NCBI RefSeq assembly: GCF_037975245.1
Contig: NC_092581.1
Coordinates: 3,236,001 to 3,300,000 of the forward strand
Source: Apostichopus japonicus
Lineage: Eukaryota; Echinodermata; Holothuroidea; Aspidochirotida; Stichopodidae
Length of the DNA: 64,000 nucleotides
Reading direction: 5' to 3'
Below are positions 38,611 through 50,330 of the stretch, piece after piece (the first letter of the stretch is position 1; each line of letters opens with the position of its first letter). The position numbers were made by a program, and so were the translations under genes. The notes under the pieces are model-generated. The model worked only from the letters and a program-made list of their open reading frames with translations. It was not told where the DNA came from and searched no databases.

Positions 38611-39580
38611 ATTAACAAGTACCTATGGTAGGACCTCATATCAAAGTTTTATTGTGCAGGGCAAATTGGTACAGAAATAATCGTTCATTAAAATGAAGTA
38701 GAATTTAAGCACTTAAATTGAAAACACAACCTGTCACTTTAATCTATCAAGTCCAGCAGATGTGAACTCGAACTGAGGAAGCTGAAATCTCCTATATAAT
38801 AATCTTACTAAGGTCTGTGAGTAAAGTAACTTTAAGATTCATTAAATTGCACAATGGGTCAGTAAAACTTTCTCAGCTAATTAAGAGTAAGGTCCGGTTT
38901 GGATAAATAATTAATTAATAATTAGTTGCAATCGGTTTCAGGTATGTAGTGAATCACAGGTACAATATTTAATTTACCTTGCACTAGGATAACATTTGAC
39001 CAAAGCATGCAATTTATTTCAAAACACATGCAGAATTGTACATCCCCACCCCCCCCCCCCCCCTCCTCCTTGACATCACTTTAATCTAACAAAAACTATC
39101 TATGTGGTTTGCAATGCTTTAAATTTGGCAAGTTGCCAAAATTGTTTATTAATAATAAAAAAATAAGCAGAAAAATGTTTTCATAGCAAAACTTTGTGAA
39201 TGATTTGTTTTACTTACTTTGATGAATAATTTCACAATTCCTAGAGAATTTTACGCTAATTCAAATTTAAGTATATTAAAGCAGCTGTCCTATATTTATA
39301 CTACATTGCAGGGGCGGAGGGTGGGGGGGGAGGGAAAGTTTATATTACCATTGATAATATTACTGTAAAATATACTACTTATAAAAATAATCAACTGAAA
39401 TCCAATATTATCTTACTAAAGCATAAATTGTGGGATTAATCAAATGCTCAATACCAATTATTTATTAGCCTACATATGTTTACTCAAAATATTAGTGCTC
39501 TAATAAGACAGCGACTACTTGAAAATAAAAATCGAGTTATGAATTAATAATTTATATTGTCTATTTCTACACTGTAGACA
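38610..39580. other. Gene-free interval
   Basis: Unique AT-rich DNA with a long C run (about 39045-39062) and a G-rich tract (about 39311-39333). No gene seen. Confidence 0.5.
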
Positions 39581-39638
39581 GCATTCATGGTGACCAGAAA
39601 GCATTCATGGTGACCAGCATGCATGGTGACCAGAAAAG
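39581..39638. repeat. Three tandem copies of GCATTCATGGTGACCAGAAA
   Basis: Units of about 20, 17 and 20 bp; the middle one lacks the AAA end. The core (T/G)CATGGTGACCAG is unchanged. Confidence 0.85.
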
Positions 39639-39668
39639 CCATTGACTATTCTACACAAGCTTACTCAC

Positions 39669-39683
39669 CAGAGATAATTTTGC
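39669..39683 (-). CDS. Candidate 15-nt microexon
   Basis: On the minus strand a T-rich tract ending CGTCATTTTATAG precedes GCAAAATTATCTCTG, which is followed by a near-perfect donor, GTGAGTAAG. Both splice signals are strong and the exon keeps frame (15 nt; AKLSL if entered in phase 0). It lies 150 nt downstream, on the same strand, of a possible start exon that ends in phase 0. Microexons of 3-27 nt are well known in animal neural genes. No transcript evidence is available, so a pair of chance sites is the main alternative. Confidence 0.3.
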
Positions 39684-39833
39684 CTATAAAATGACGAAAT
39701 AAATAAATAAAAAATATAAAAAAATGTTTATACAGCAGTATTATTAACAAGATTTCCCTCTCCCTCCCGCCCCCTCTTCTCCCCCCCCCTTCCAGACCCT
39801 TACAAAGAATCAAACCAAAAGAATATACCTTAC

Positions 39834-39899
39834 CAAATTTCTTCTAAGAGCCCTTCTCTGTCTCCCCATGGCTTGTATCTGCCGTGTGTTACCTGCCAT
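39834..39899 (-). CDS. Candidate start exon, 22 codons, unknown basic protein
   Basis: The minus-strand ATG at 39899 has A at -3 and G at +4 and an in-frame stop 9 nt upstream. The peptide begins MAGNTRQIQAMGRQRR and ends ALRRNL exactly at a good donor, TTG|GTAAGGTATA, in phase 0. Without splicing the frame would end soon after. The composition (Arg/Gln-rich, helix-like) is unlike the hydrophobic frames that AT-rich DNA usually gives. Joined to the 15-nt exon at 39669-39683 it stays in frame. No family is recognised and no promoter is identified. Confidence 0.28.
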
Positions 39900-40371
39900 A
39901 ATAATTCCCTAACCAAAATTCCGATATCTGTCCTTTCCATGTAAAGTGTGTTTTAGTTGGCCTAATTAAACACGTAAGCACCCCCTGCTAGCAAAACAGT
40001 GGCTATAAACAAAAAAAATTGTGCGTTAAGGTTCTACCCAGTACGTATGACACAGATTGAACTTGGCCTCTCGGCAAAAAAAAACAGTTTATATTTTTAC
40101 AGTTGTATTATTGGAGAACACAAACTATATACGTGAAGGTGATATGTTTTAAAGGGACTCGGTAAATCATTACCGTGTCGACGAGGTAGATTAGCGACTC
40201 TGAAGAATTTTGCACCGTAGGTAGAAGTGGGGGAGTTTAAATCGCCATCATGGCGTTTAACATACCTCTCGAGTCGACAGACGAGCATTTATTTAATCTA
40301 AGGGGGTACGTCAAGATTGGGATGACAATATTTAGTACATTTGTTAATAAACATATTTCTCCATAGTAAAG

Positions 40372-40728
40372 ATGTACGAGCTATACTTTGGTTTCAAAGT
40401 GTTTCTGTACTACACTAAAAGCCGGCCGGTTGGTTTAATTACACCATGGCGTTCTCAATTTCATTTCCTGCTAGGACCAGAGGAAACCAGTGGGAGAAAA
40501 TTTAGGGCAAAAACAAGAGTGAAAATCTCACTACAGTACATAGTAGATATTGAATTGAACAATGTGCCGTTGCCGAGAGGGCCCGGATGGGGTGTCCATG
40601 CAAGCCTATTGAAAGCACCCCTAAGGTTCTGCATATGCGAATTCAGTTCAAGATTGTTGGGTTCAGAACCTTTCATGGGGTGGATAAACCCCTGGGGATC
40701 ATATACGCAAATAGTCGAGAAACAATGA
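40372..40728 (+). other. Unassigned 118-codon ORF
   Basis: This is the longest frame here that is not low-complexity (ATG start, MYELYFGFKVFLYY). It passes through balanced sequence (for example EETSGRKFRAKTRVKIS and PLPRGPGWGVHASLLKAPLR). I recognise no domain, signal peptide or catalytic motif. The block from about 40420 to 40720 is richer in GC and more complex than its flanks, so it may be a decayed coding or repeat fragment. A chance frame is equally likely. Confidence 0.2.
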
Positions 40729-40729
40729 T

Positions 40730-42630
40730 TTTCATGTTTAGTTTATTTGTATTGATTGTATGACTGTGTCGTTATACCTGGCCGGCATACACTAAATTCC
40801 TATTAATGTATTTAAAATAATTTACACTATGAGACTCAAGATGTTGTTTGATCTTTTGTCAATAAATATTTACTTTTTAATACATCCCTTTAAGTTTAAT
40901 TCAAGCGACTCTTTCCTTTTGGCCGGTTATGGTTATAGTTCGCAGCAAACATTCCAGGCAATAAGTTTGATCCAAATATATGATTGCAATATTGATGGAA
41001 GAAAGAATAACCTTTGACCTTCTAATTCACTCAGCTATGGCAAAATAACTACAGACTACTTTTAAAGTGATTTTTTTTGCTCTCCTAATTTGACAAATTT
41101 GTTAGTATATATATTCCAGTATTTTGTGGCATTATTATCATTTATACACAGGCTCAAATATTTAACACAGTTGTAATAATAGATATTGATGATATGATAT
41201 GCAAATTACACTGATTTGAATTGCAATGGAATTGTGGAGTGGCAAAAATATTCAGTGCCAATTAATTCAAACTTCGACATTCAAGTCGGGATTCTAATTT
41301 TTTTTAACGAGTATATAAATCCTTTAACGATCAAAATGAAAAAATTTTCAAAGACAGTAGCATTCATTGATTCAGTATATGTCTTTGAATTCAATTCTAT
41401 CCTCAATCAGTCAAATGGAACGAAAGCTCCTCTTGGTCAATAGATGAAAATTACTTCTTTTATTTGGGTGGGGGGGGGGAGAGGTCAAGTGGCCCTTGAA
41501 CAATCAAATGGAATTTTACTTTGGCGATCGATCAAAGGAAACTGTCTAGCTATAATTAGGACACCTTAATATAGTCGCAAGGTTTGTGAGAAAAGATTTA
41601 AAAATTGAGAGGCGACTCGAGTGTATAGATGAGCAATTATTTTTATAGTTGTTATGGTTACGAGTCAGGTAGCCAACAGTTGGGGTTGATCACTTGAAAT
41701 CCTGTGCTTTACATATACACAAGGATCGACTTCAAATCTTTTTTAGAGGAGTTATATATTCCCACCGAACCAGAACAGCACAGTTATGCATGCTAACACT
41801 TAATCCTAAAAAGTAACCAACTTTATAAATGACTTTCGTCGTATTGACAGGACCCCTGTGATAGCGGCTCGGCCACTATGGTCACTTACGTCACGATATC
41901 GAACAGGAAATACTATCTCAGTGGCCTTCTTGGGTAACGTTTGGCCCATTAGCTGTAATTAGTAACACATGACACTAGCAGAGATGTTCATAAAGATCCC
42001 TGCCGGATTATATACAGTCCATTGACCTATTTTAGATCTCTCCTCCATAGTTACGGCAATGCACATCTCCACTTAAACGGAGAATGTACATGACCTAGCT
42101 GTCCTCACTCGCCAATCTAGCCAAACTTCGTGCCGTCTTTGAGCGATTCCCAAATGACAGATTGATCGAGATATATATATATATAGGTGACACAGAAAGA
42201 ACAAAAACCGACCTGATATCCAGCTAAGACAACCAGTTATCGAATATTTTAGGACGACAAAGGTATTTCCTTAAACCGACAGAGATAGGGTCATTAAGTT
42301 TACGGGGTGTATTAGGTAGATGCATGGGGGGTCTGTTGTAACAGAAAACCATTATAGTTCCTCCTTGGATGTTTTAATCTATGTTTTTCAATTTTCAAAA
42401 GAAGGAATTCTTAGAAAGATAATATATACCACAGCTTCATTTCCAGCAGTGCTGGTTTTGAATTATAAAGAACTTATAAAGTATAAAGTATAACGTACAT
42501 AAAAGTACGGAATACAAAAGGGTATTGTAATAGACAAAATGTTATCCAGCTTCTGTTGTCTTGTAGGCATTGTCAAAGATCAAACAAAGGATGAAAATAT
42601 GTTAAAAGTAGGGTGCAGTCACATATGGGG
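40730..42630. other. Gene-free interval
   Basis: No gene supported. It holds a G run (41467-41477), a short TA array (42172-42185) and a moderately CpG-containing block (41830-42140). Confidence 0.5.
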
Positions 42631-42634
42631 CGCA

Positions 42635-42790
42635 GGCAACTATATTTTCAAGTTACCTCTTAAGTCCCCATTTATACACCTGGGTGAAGAGAGGCAATGG
42701 AGATACAGTGCCTTGTCCGAGGACGCAAGGTAATGATATGGCCAGGATTGGAACCTGCAAACCTTGCCTTACCCGAATGACCAGACAGTC
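42635..42790 (-). mobile_element. Partial SINE of the same family as the 61.9-kb copy
   Basis: In plus-strand order it shares CAAGTTACCTC, CCCATTTA(A/T)AC, CCTGGGTG(A/G)AGAGAGGCAA, CTTG(C/T)CC(A/G)AGGAC and the B-box part GGAATCGAAAC/GGATTGGAACC with the copy at 61893-62214. The element therefore reads on the minus strand. It lacks a recognisable 3' tail and most of the A-box region and is more decayed than the other copy. Confidence 0.75.
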
Positions 42791-42799
42791 TAATGAAAT

Positions 42800-45700
42800 A
42801 TTTACACACCCTACGTAAATACAATGTAACTTCCAGAATAGGAGAAAGGTTTTTTGATTCATATCTCCAGACGACCCTCTGTGTTTTGAACATTATAAGA
42901 GTCACATAAAACTTACAAATCTGTTAGAAGCACGCTGAATAGATTTTCTAAGCTCATGTAGTCGCCTAGCAACCGATGTTACATTGCAAGCAAACAAATC
43001 AATCTGCTTTTAGGGATGAGACCAATTTGGGTTTTATATTTATTTATTTAGTATTTTGTCTTCACTGAGCACAAAACAAATTTGCCCAAACATTTTAAGG
43101 ACGCCCACATACTCTCGTTCATTCAATATGTCTTCAGATCCGTTTTCATGCTAATTTTAGCATTTTTTTTTTGTTTTTTGCCAGTCAGGCAAATACTTGA
43201 CACGTTCCTCGAATGAATTCAATCAAACATTACGGCAATCACTTTCTTTCTTCTCTCGTCCAAATTTGGACTGGGCTGCTCACTGACCTGGAGGAACGGC
43301 GCGTACCCAACCCGAGAGATGAGCATGTAGAACGGATCGAGAGACGAGGAATACGAGGAGGAGGACGAGGAAGAAGAAATAACTTGAGATACAAACCGGG
43401 ACGGAAATACCGAAAGATTAAAAAAAAAAAAAATTTGAGAGCCGACGGAGGAAAAGTCTTTCACACTCTTGCGATAGTTTCAATTATGGTTGCGTCAATT
43501 TTTATTAAAATGCTCACATTTAGCAGTTTACTTGAATATACCGGCGATGATTAAAAGGCGAGATTGCCGGCGCCGAGACCCAAAAAATTAGATGAAGCCA
43601 TGATTGCTAGTGTAAACATACCTCGACTCTGTTTAATACCTGCTTCATATGAGACAAGGCATAGCACTAGACACCCTACCTATTGACAGAGTGGCAATTT
43701 TTAAGTGGTTCAAAGATACGCTGTCAGAATACGGCTCCGTTCGAATTTGCTCTTCGATAAAAAAAACTCATGTTATGGGAAGAAAATTCAAAGCTATAAT
43801 ATGGTCTTTGGGAAAATATCTGAAGGGGGGGGGGGGAGGGGTTGAGTTGGTTTTCTCACTTGAAGCATCTGCCTTTTGGAGATATTAATTATATCTGACG
43901 GTTGGATTAGGTCTCTGGTTATAAAAGGGAAAAAATTACATGTCTACAGAAGTATCAGGGAAATATGAATATTTATATTTATGTTGATTGCTTTGATATG
44001 GATTTTAAATCTCGCCATAAGGTATGCTTGAAAACTACTTTGTTACTTCAAGTTCCGTTAAATTTGATTTCTACATATAGATGCGGAAAACTTTCCGCAT
44101 GTTTAGGTCAAACCTGCATCTTCATAGCAGTTTGTATAGGAAAGAAATATTTCTTGTTGTTTTTTCAAATTTTGGTGATATTTTGCAAATGCATCTGGCA
44201 ACAATAGGGTGATTGATGTCATCACAGCAATTCAGTCCTCTGCATCTGCCCTCTTCCCACCCCCCTCCTTCCTCTCCCCTTCTTCCTCCCACTCCTCCCT
44301 CCCCAGTCTCAAACCTATAATGCACTGTACAATTTGTCACCACATGAAGGAAAAATTTGTGGGTCACCCATAAAAGCCCTCATCATACCTTCCAAATTTA
44401 AAACGCTTTATAACTCTTCCTCATAGAGTATCTTTTCTTATGGATGCAAACTCCTTGATGATTCTATAAATAAATCTTTGAAGTATGAAAATATAATGTC
44501 CTCCAAATTGATTGTTAAACCTTTTCCATATTTGCTCCTAATATTAAATAAATCATTCTAAAATGTTTTCATAACCTCTACCAGATCCACAAGGCTCTCG
44601 AAATGTTAGTACTCATCAAAATAACGAGATGATTTTTTTTCTTAAAGCCAATGCTCCAAATTAAAACTGGATTTGTTGTTTATAATTTTTTACCTTTTTT
44701 TCAAATCAACAGTTTATACAATGAACTGTGATGACCCAAAAAAAACGTGTACAAAATGATCAAACATGTAGCCTATATATTGCCTATAACAGATACCATG
44801 CCCAGTTCATTGTATTCCAACCAAAACACAAACAGCAATACCAAAATGTCAACACTAACTCATACATATATTTATCATAGTACATCTGTAAGCCTCTAAT
44901 TTATGTAATATTGCTTTTCTGATAGTATGCATACACACAGAGGTATGGAAATATTTTATAGTGATTACAATTTCTTAATGATTTACAACTAGCACAGGAA
45001 TGAATATTTCTAATCAACTAATGAGTATGTGGTTTATAATATTAATTTATGAGGTAAATAGATTTTTAGTTTTTTGGTTGAGTGCATCTACTTTGTGAAT
45101 AATATCACTCCAGAGTAAGATTAAGTATGCAATTAATATAATATTTCACTTTGGTAAACGATATTATGCAGCTCCAAATTGTAAATAAATCGATGCCACC
45201 AATAAATTGACGAAAGATTCCTACATTTTAAAAATATTAAAATTTTAAGATCAGATATGGTAAAGAGATTGTGACAAATTTCTGTCTAGTTTGGATGTTT
45301 TTGACAATATTATCCAGTATCTATTTATAAACAAGATCTAAAAACTTGCAAAATGTTGGTTTGAACTGCTGCAGTGCCTACCAGCTGCATCTGTGATATA
45401 TACAGGTTCATATGACTAATTAATTAAAATTCTACTTGGTTTCTTTTTCAATTAAGAGATGATCAGAAGTTAAAATGTACGTGACTAATTGAGAGATTTT
45501 ATTTAACTATTTCTTCTACGATTGAAGCAATCCATTTTTCATTAAGAGAGAGGTTACGGTGTGCTTTAAACTGAATGTGTCACATCTAGTTTGGTTAACT
45601 TTATAGTCACTCTAAATGCAATCTTTTCATCTCTGTTGCCTTTTAGTTTGAGTCTCACAATTTACTATCTCTTATGAAGAATGTCAAATTTATTCTATAT

Positions 45701-48700
45701 ATATTTTGTACATTTTTTAATATGTCAGTACATTTCATATGCAAGGGTAGGCCTATGTAATTGAAAGAATTGACAATAAAATGGCACATGTGAGCATATT
45801 TTCCTTACAAAATGTTTTCTGTTATGTGCAAGTCTCACTCTACATTTTTCTTGATATCACAATATGTTACATATAGGCTTGACTTTTAACATATAAATAG
45901 TGTGTTAGGCTAGGTATACATCAAAGCCTCAAGTTATAAAATCCTGTTCATTAGTCCTTGCATGCTTCTACAATGCATTATGTCCTTCAGAAATCTCCTT
46001 TTCTCCACACAATTGACAGATGGTGACAGAATACAATAACATGTTATGCAAGAAGTGAAATTCTAGCATAAACAAGAAATTTTATGGTAAGGTCACCTGC
46101 AAAAGTGGAGTCTGCTTACTATCATCTGCGACAATAAGAAACACAAGAACGTCAATAGATTTAAAGTCATCAAATCTGTGACAGTATGTCATGAAATTAA
46201 AGTCCTTACTGCTACATGCTTTGGGTGTTGCTATGCTTCAATAAGCAGCAAATGAAAATTCTGTTAAAGTGAACTGTCTTCAAGCAAGTTGAAAATAAAA
46301 AATTTTGGCCGATGATTCTAAAAGAGAATAGGAATGTGCACAAATAAGAGTGCATGAAGAAAACGGTTGTAATGCACCGGTAATAATCATTTTACCGTTG
46401 TCAATCAGTTGAAGAAGCCATAAAGAGTAATGCGAAAACATGTACTTAATTCATAACTTTTGCCACAGACCTACATTATAAATTTACGACATAATTATGT
46501 ATAAATGATACTTTTCTTAATACTTCAAAACCGAGCTATTGTCTTTCACTCCATTATGATCACAATACCATATGAGCCTACAGGTTAGTTAATGTATGAA
46601 TAGAGTAAGCCGCACCATCATTATATTGCTATAAATTGACACATAAAAATCTGCGGCCTGAGTGACAATCCTTCTTTTTCTGAACTTTCGAAGAATAAAC
46701 AAGAACCATTAATTTTCTGTTGCTTTTTTTTTCCCTGAATGCATCTTCTAGATGTCCTTCACATTTTATTCTTGCAATATGTTGACCAATAGTTGAACAA
46801 TTAATTATATTTAAATTCCCAAGTGGTACAATGGACGACCAAGTTTGTTGATTTTTGGAGGTTTCTTCTTCATTGTTTCTTTATTGATGATGTAAATTTT
46901 CAATGAGTTTTATATATTGTTATTCATATCAAAGCACTTTGACGAGCTAAAAGTGTATTTATGAGACCTTGACCATTCTGTCTCACGATTAACTTTTGAA
47001 ATGGATATATATTGCTTGTTTAGACATTGAATAAATTCACTGCTGAAACAGCCTTTGCAGTGACGAATGGGTCGGTGACCATGGTCTTTAAATTTCACAG
47101 ATAATACAATGCAATGAGCAATCATCGGGGGAGGGGGGAGGAGAGAACGCTGAACAAATGCAGAAATGCCAAATGTTTTCAAGTATTCAAACAAACAGAT
47201 AAACATCTGGGAGAAAGATCTTGTCATGAATACTTTCGCTCTGAACCTGTGACATTTTCGGAGGTAATCAAAATGTACCGAATGTGACAAAAACAAAGTA
47301 TGTGACCGCCATCTTGTAAAAGTAAAATGAGTATATGTGGAAAATATCGAGCAAGAAATAAACCAGGAGAGCCATCAATATCAATGTTAATTAGTTTGCA
47401 ATACGTCCATGACTTCTTCAAATGTCACTAAATCAAGGATTTCACATCAAATTAAGATCGAGCACCCGGTTGAGAAAGACAACTCTGATGGTCAAGCATG
47501 GATTATCAATTGTCTCGAATTATTTCTCCTTTTTTTCCCTGTGAAGAATTTAAATTTGCCAATTTTTTTGTCTTCATAAAGTGAAGATTGCATATGACTT
47601 TCCATATGATTTAATAAGAGCTAAATAAAAAACATGAATGTTACTTTACATTTGCCAAGAGACATCAACCCCAAGGTGGTACTCATCTATTATACTTACC
47701 ACATAATGACATAAAAATTCATGACAACAACATGTTCTACCTTCCTGTTTTGAGCGACGACGTTTTTTACGGAAACCTTAATTCATACTTCGCAGACTCA
47801 ATCTAGATGAATTTTCTATTTCCTTTCTATAATCGTTCGTCTCACCTAGTCAGACCAAACGCATCTGATTGGTCAGACAATTTTTTTGCAACAGCTGAAT
47901 AGAGACGATAATTGAATCTAACCTAAGACAGATCAATATGATCATGTTATTTGCAAAATTTTATCCTAACTTTCTTTCTTTTTTAATAAAGATATCTACT
48001 TGCCCCAGATTTTATAGGAAGCCATGAAAAATATGAAAGAATCAATTAGGTAACCATATCTAAATTTATCATCCAATTTGAGGTGAAACCATACCTAAAT
48101 CTAAAATTTGACATCAAAGCGTTAATAAACAACCAAGCCTTCATCTCGAAAACTTATCTTCAAGCGATGAGACCTTTATTTAGGTCTCATGCTAAATGCT
48201 AATTGGAGAGATGTTAAATCAAGGTTTCAAATTTTTTCCCCCATACAGAATAAGCTCTTCCATTTTTTTTTTAAATTATGTTATTCACTTACATAACGTT
48301 ACTTAATATTTTTACTCCATATAAACCAAAAGAACACATAAATTATACCCTTTGGATCGTGAAAGAATTAGTTTTTAGTGCTCCAAGCTTTAAAAGAAAA
48401 TACATTTTTTGAAAGACAAATCAACTTGTCCAAGCTTTTAATGTAGTTATGGTGTCGATTACCGACGTTATGTACGAACAAATAACGTTCAGTGAATGCT
48501 AGCCGACTCTCATCCCATTTTTGTCATCTTCCTTTATCCCAAAAGCACCTTAATTTAGTCACAGATATTATTAACTTTGTTTGATAGAGCAGCATAAATC
48601 AACTAGGCTGAACTAATCACCCTCTGAAATGGACAAAAGTTATAATTGTACGTCTGGGTCGAGTATTACACTCGGCCATAGGTGATTGAAGCTCCTGAAG

Positions 48701-49500
48701 GGTCCTGACTGCTTCAACAAACAAGTGATGTATTCCATTTACAAACGTAAAGAAGACAAATAAAGAACTAAAAGAAAGACTAGCCATCTAGAACCGTGGA
48801 GTAACAGAACTTAAAGAAAATAAACATACGAGAGAAGAAAAAAAACTTTTTTTTTATTAATGCCAACATGATTAATGGATTTGAACCAAAGAGTACAAAT
48901 AAAACAACCGCTTTGGTTTAAGATCAAAAGATATCGCCTTGCGAAAGAATCGGTCAGGTTTAATATTGGCGATCGTGAAGGCGCTGGAATCAATCCTCTT
49001 TTTAGGGCCGCAAACATTTTTTGGGAAGGATCGCCAGAAAAATTGCAAAATATGCCAGCATTTTTCAACTAAGCATTCTTAATCATATAATAAAATGCTC
49101 ATATTGGAAGAGGGAACAGGGAAGGGGAAGGGAAAGGTGATGCCTCCGCTGCATATAGACCTCTTCCCCGGGGCGAGGACATCTGCCCCTGTAGGTTCGC
49201 CTAGGTGAAAATTGGGGTCACCGAGCAAGAAAGTCTGCAAAACAGGTTTATTACATCATAACCAAAACACGCAGTCCATCTTGGTGAGATTATTCTGTAC
49301 ATAGAGCTCTGTAATATTAATAAGGACACACAACCAGGTTTGCTTGACAACAAACAAGAATAATACAAGAATTGACTTCCTAGTGGGGATTGACATTCTA
49401 GCATCTGTTCAGCATCAGAATCAATTACATGCCTGAAAAACTGAAGGCTGGAGTCAAGTTCAACCCCAACGACAAGGTTACGGTGGGAAAAAATTGTTTT
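42800..49500. other. Large gene-free interval
   Basis: No gene supported. 43200-43620 is CpG-containing and includes a purine-rich GAGGAGGACGAGGAAGAAG stretch; its 113-codon frame (Arg-rich centre) is not assignable. A G run lies at about 43827-43838 and a T/C-rich stretch at 44250-44305. 44400-48800 is monotonous AT-rich unique DNA without repeats I can recognise. A minus-strand donor-like GTG|GTAAGTATA at about 47694-47705 follows an open frame but has no good acceptor. Confidence 0.5.
48875..49072 (+). other. Unassigned 65-codon ORF with ATG start
   Basis: It begins MDLNQRVQIKQPLWFKIK and continues through RYRLAKESVRFNIGDREGA to end near NMPAFFN. Composition is balanced and the start is a real ATG in a neutral context. 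No domain is recognised; the reverse strand is also open here, which lowers its value. It could be a decayed fragment or chance. Confidence 0.15.
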
Positions 49501-49504
49501 ACAT

Positions 49505-49734
49505 GCATTTTAGATCCTCCTGCAAGCAGTAACTTGCAAAGAAGCCATCATTGGCTTATCAAAGCTGCAAGCTGACTAAAGTCAGTCTCTTAGATTCATA
49601 TTTAATTGCCATGATTATGAATTGACAATTGGCAACAACTCTGTAACTGGACGACATACATTAATCTTGGAGTGACTCGAACTCGAGACCTTATGATTGA
49701 AAGGCAGTGGCGTTAACCACTGAGCTAACACTCC
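49505..49734 (-). mobile_element. tRNA-derived SINE, structured body (copy 1, full head)
   Basis: On the minus strand the head begins GGAGTGTTAGCTCAGTGGTT, with a perfect polymerase III A box (TAGCTCAGTGG) and a near-consensus B box (GAGTTCGAGTC). The tRNA fold is degenerate (GGAGTG pairs with CACTCC but the T arm is broken). The body has AGATTAATGTATGTCGTCC, then three potential hairpins: CTGAC-TTTA-GTCAG, AAGCCA-ATGA-TGGCTT and TGCAAG-TTACTG-CTTGCA. It ends GCAGGAGGATCTAAAATGCA. A second copy lies at 61113-61310 with high identity by eye. Confidence 0.85.
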
Positions 49735-49892
49735 TTTTTATTACGATACATGTTCGTTTGAAAATCACCATCATTGTCACTAGATACATCCTCAGAGGCG
49801 AGATCTCCTACATCAGGCAAAGAAACATGTTATTTCAAACTTTACAAGTTAGGCCTCTCAAAGATAACACTTTCTTTTACTGTTTTATTTGT

Positions 49893-49908
49893 TGGGGGGG
49901 GGGGGGGA
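49893..49908. repeat. G homopolymer tract
   Basis: About 15 consecutive G. Confidence 0.9.
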
Positions 49909-50214
49909 GAAGGAATAATTAAAGAATATGGAACATTTTGATGGATGCTCCAAACCTTTTCCATCAAAATATTAAACTTTAAATGCAGATGAAATTTGAG
50001 GTGTACTTTGAGGCACATTGTTTACCACATGATGGTAACATATCCACCTTTTCGTCTGTGAGCAGTGGCATATATTGATGAAGGTGGACTTATGTCGTGT
50101 AACCTAAGCTGCCTCTTTCTAGGGAGGATTATAAGTGAGGGTAGAATCAGGTTGTAGGTATTAAGTCACAGGGCAACAACCTGCAGTGGTACGTGCAACC
50201 CAAACAATTAAGTC

Positions 50215-50330
50215 ATTGTCAATACAATTTCATTAATACAATACATTACTAATACAATACATTACAATGCAATGCAATGCAATACAATACATTACAATTC
50301 AATTTCATTCTCAATACAATTCATTGTCTT
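50215..50330. repeat. AATAC / AATGC pentanucleotide microsatellite
   Basis: Imperfect arrays of CAATA, CATTA and CAATG pentamers, with a clean AATGC run in the middle. Confidence 0.8.

Noticed and set aside
43213-43554. 113-codon Arg-rich frame
   Set aside because: Its centre is a purine-rich GAGGAGGA stretch; no domain, and the opposite strand is open too (poly-Ser).
46021-46087. 67-nt plus-strand exon between TTGACAG and ATG|GTAAGG
   Set aside because: Splice sites are acceptable but all three frames contain stops; at best non-coding.
47703-47790. Minus-strand exon ending GTG|GTAAGTATA
   Set aside because: Strong donor and an open frame, but no acceptor with a pyrimidine tract.
49675-49734. 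Functional tRNA gene on the minus strand
   Set aside because: The T arm does not fold, and the body recurs without an intact head at 61.1 kb, so it is a SINE head.
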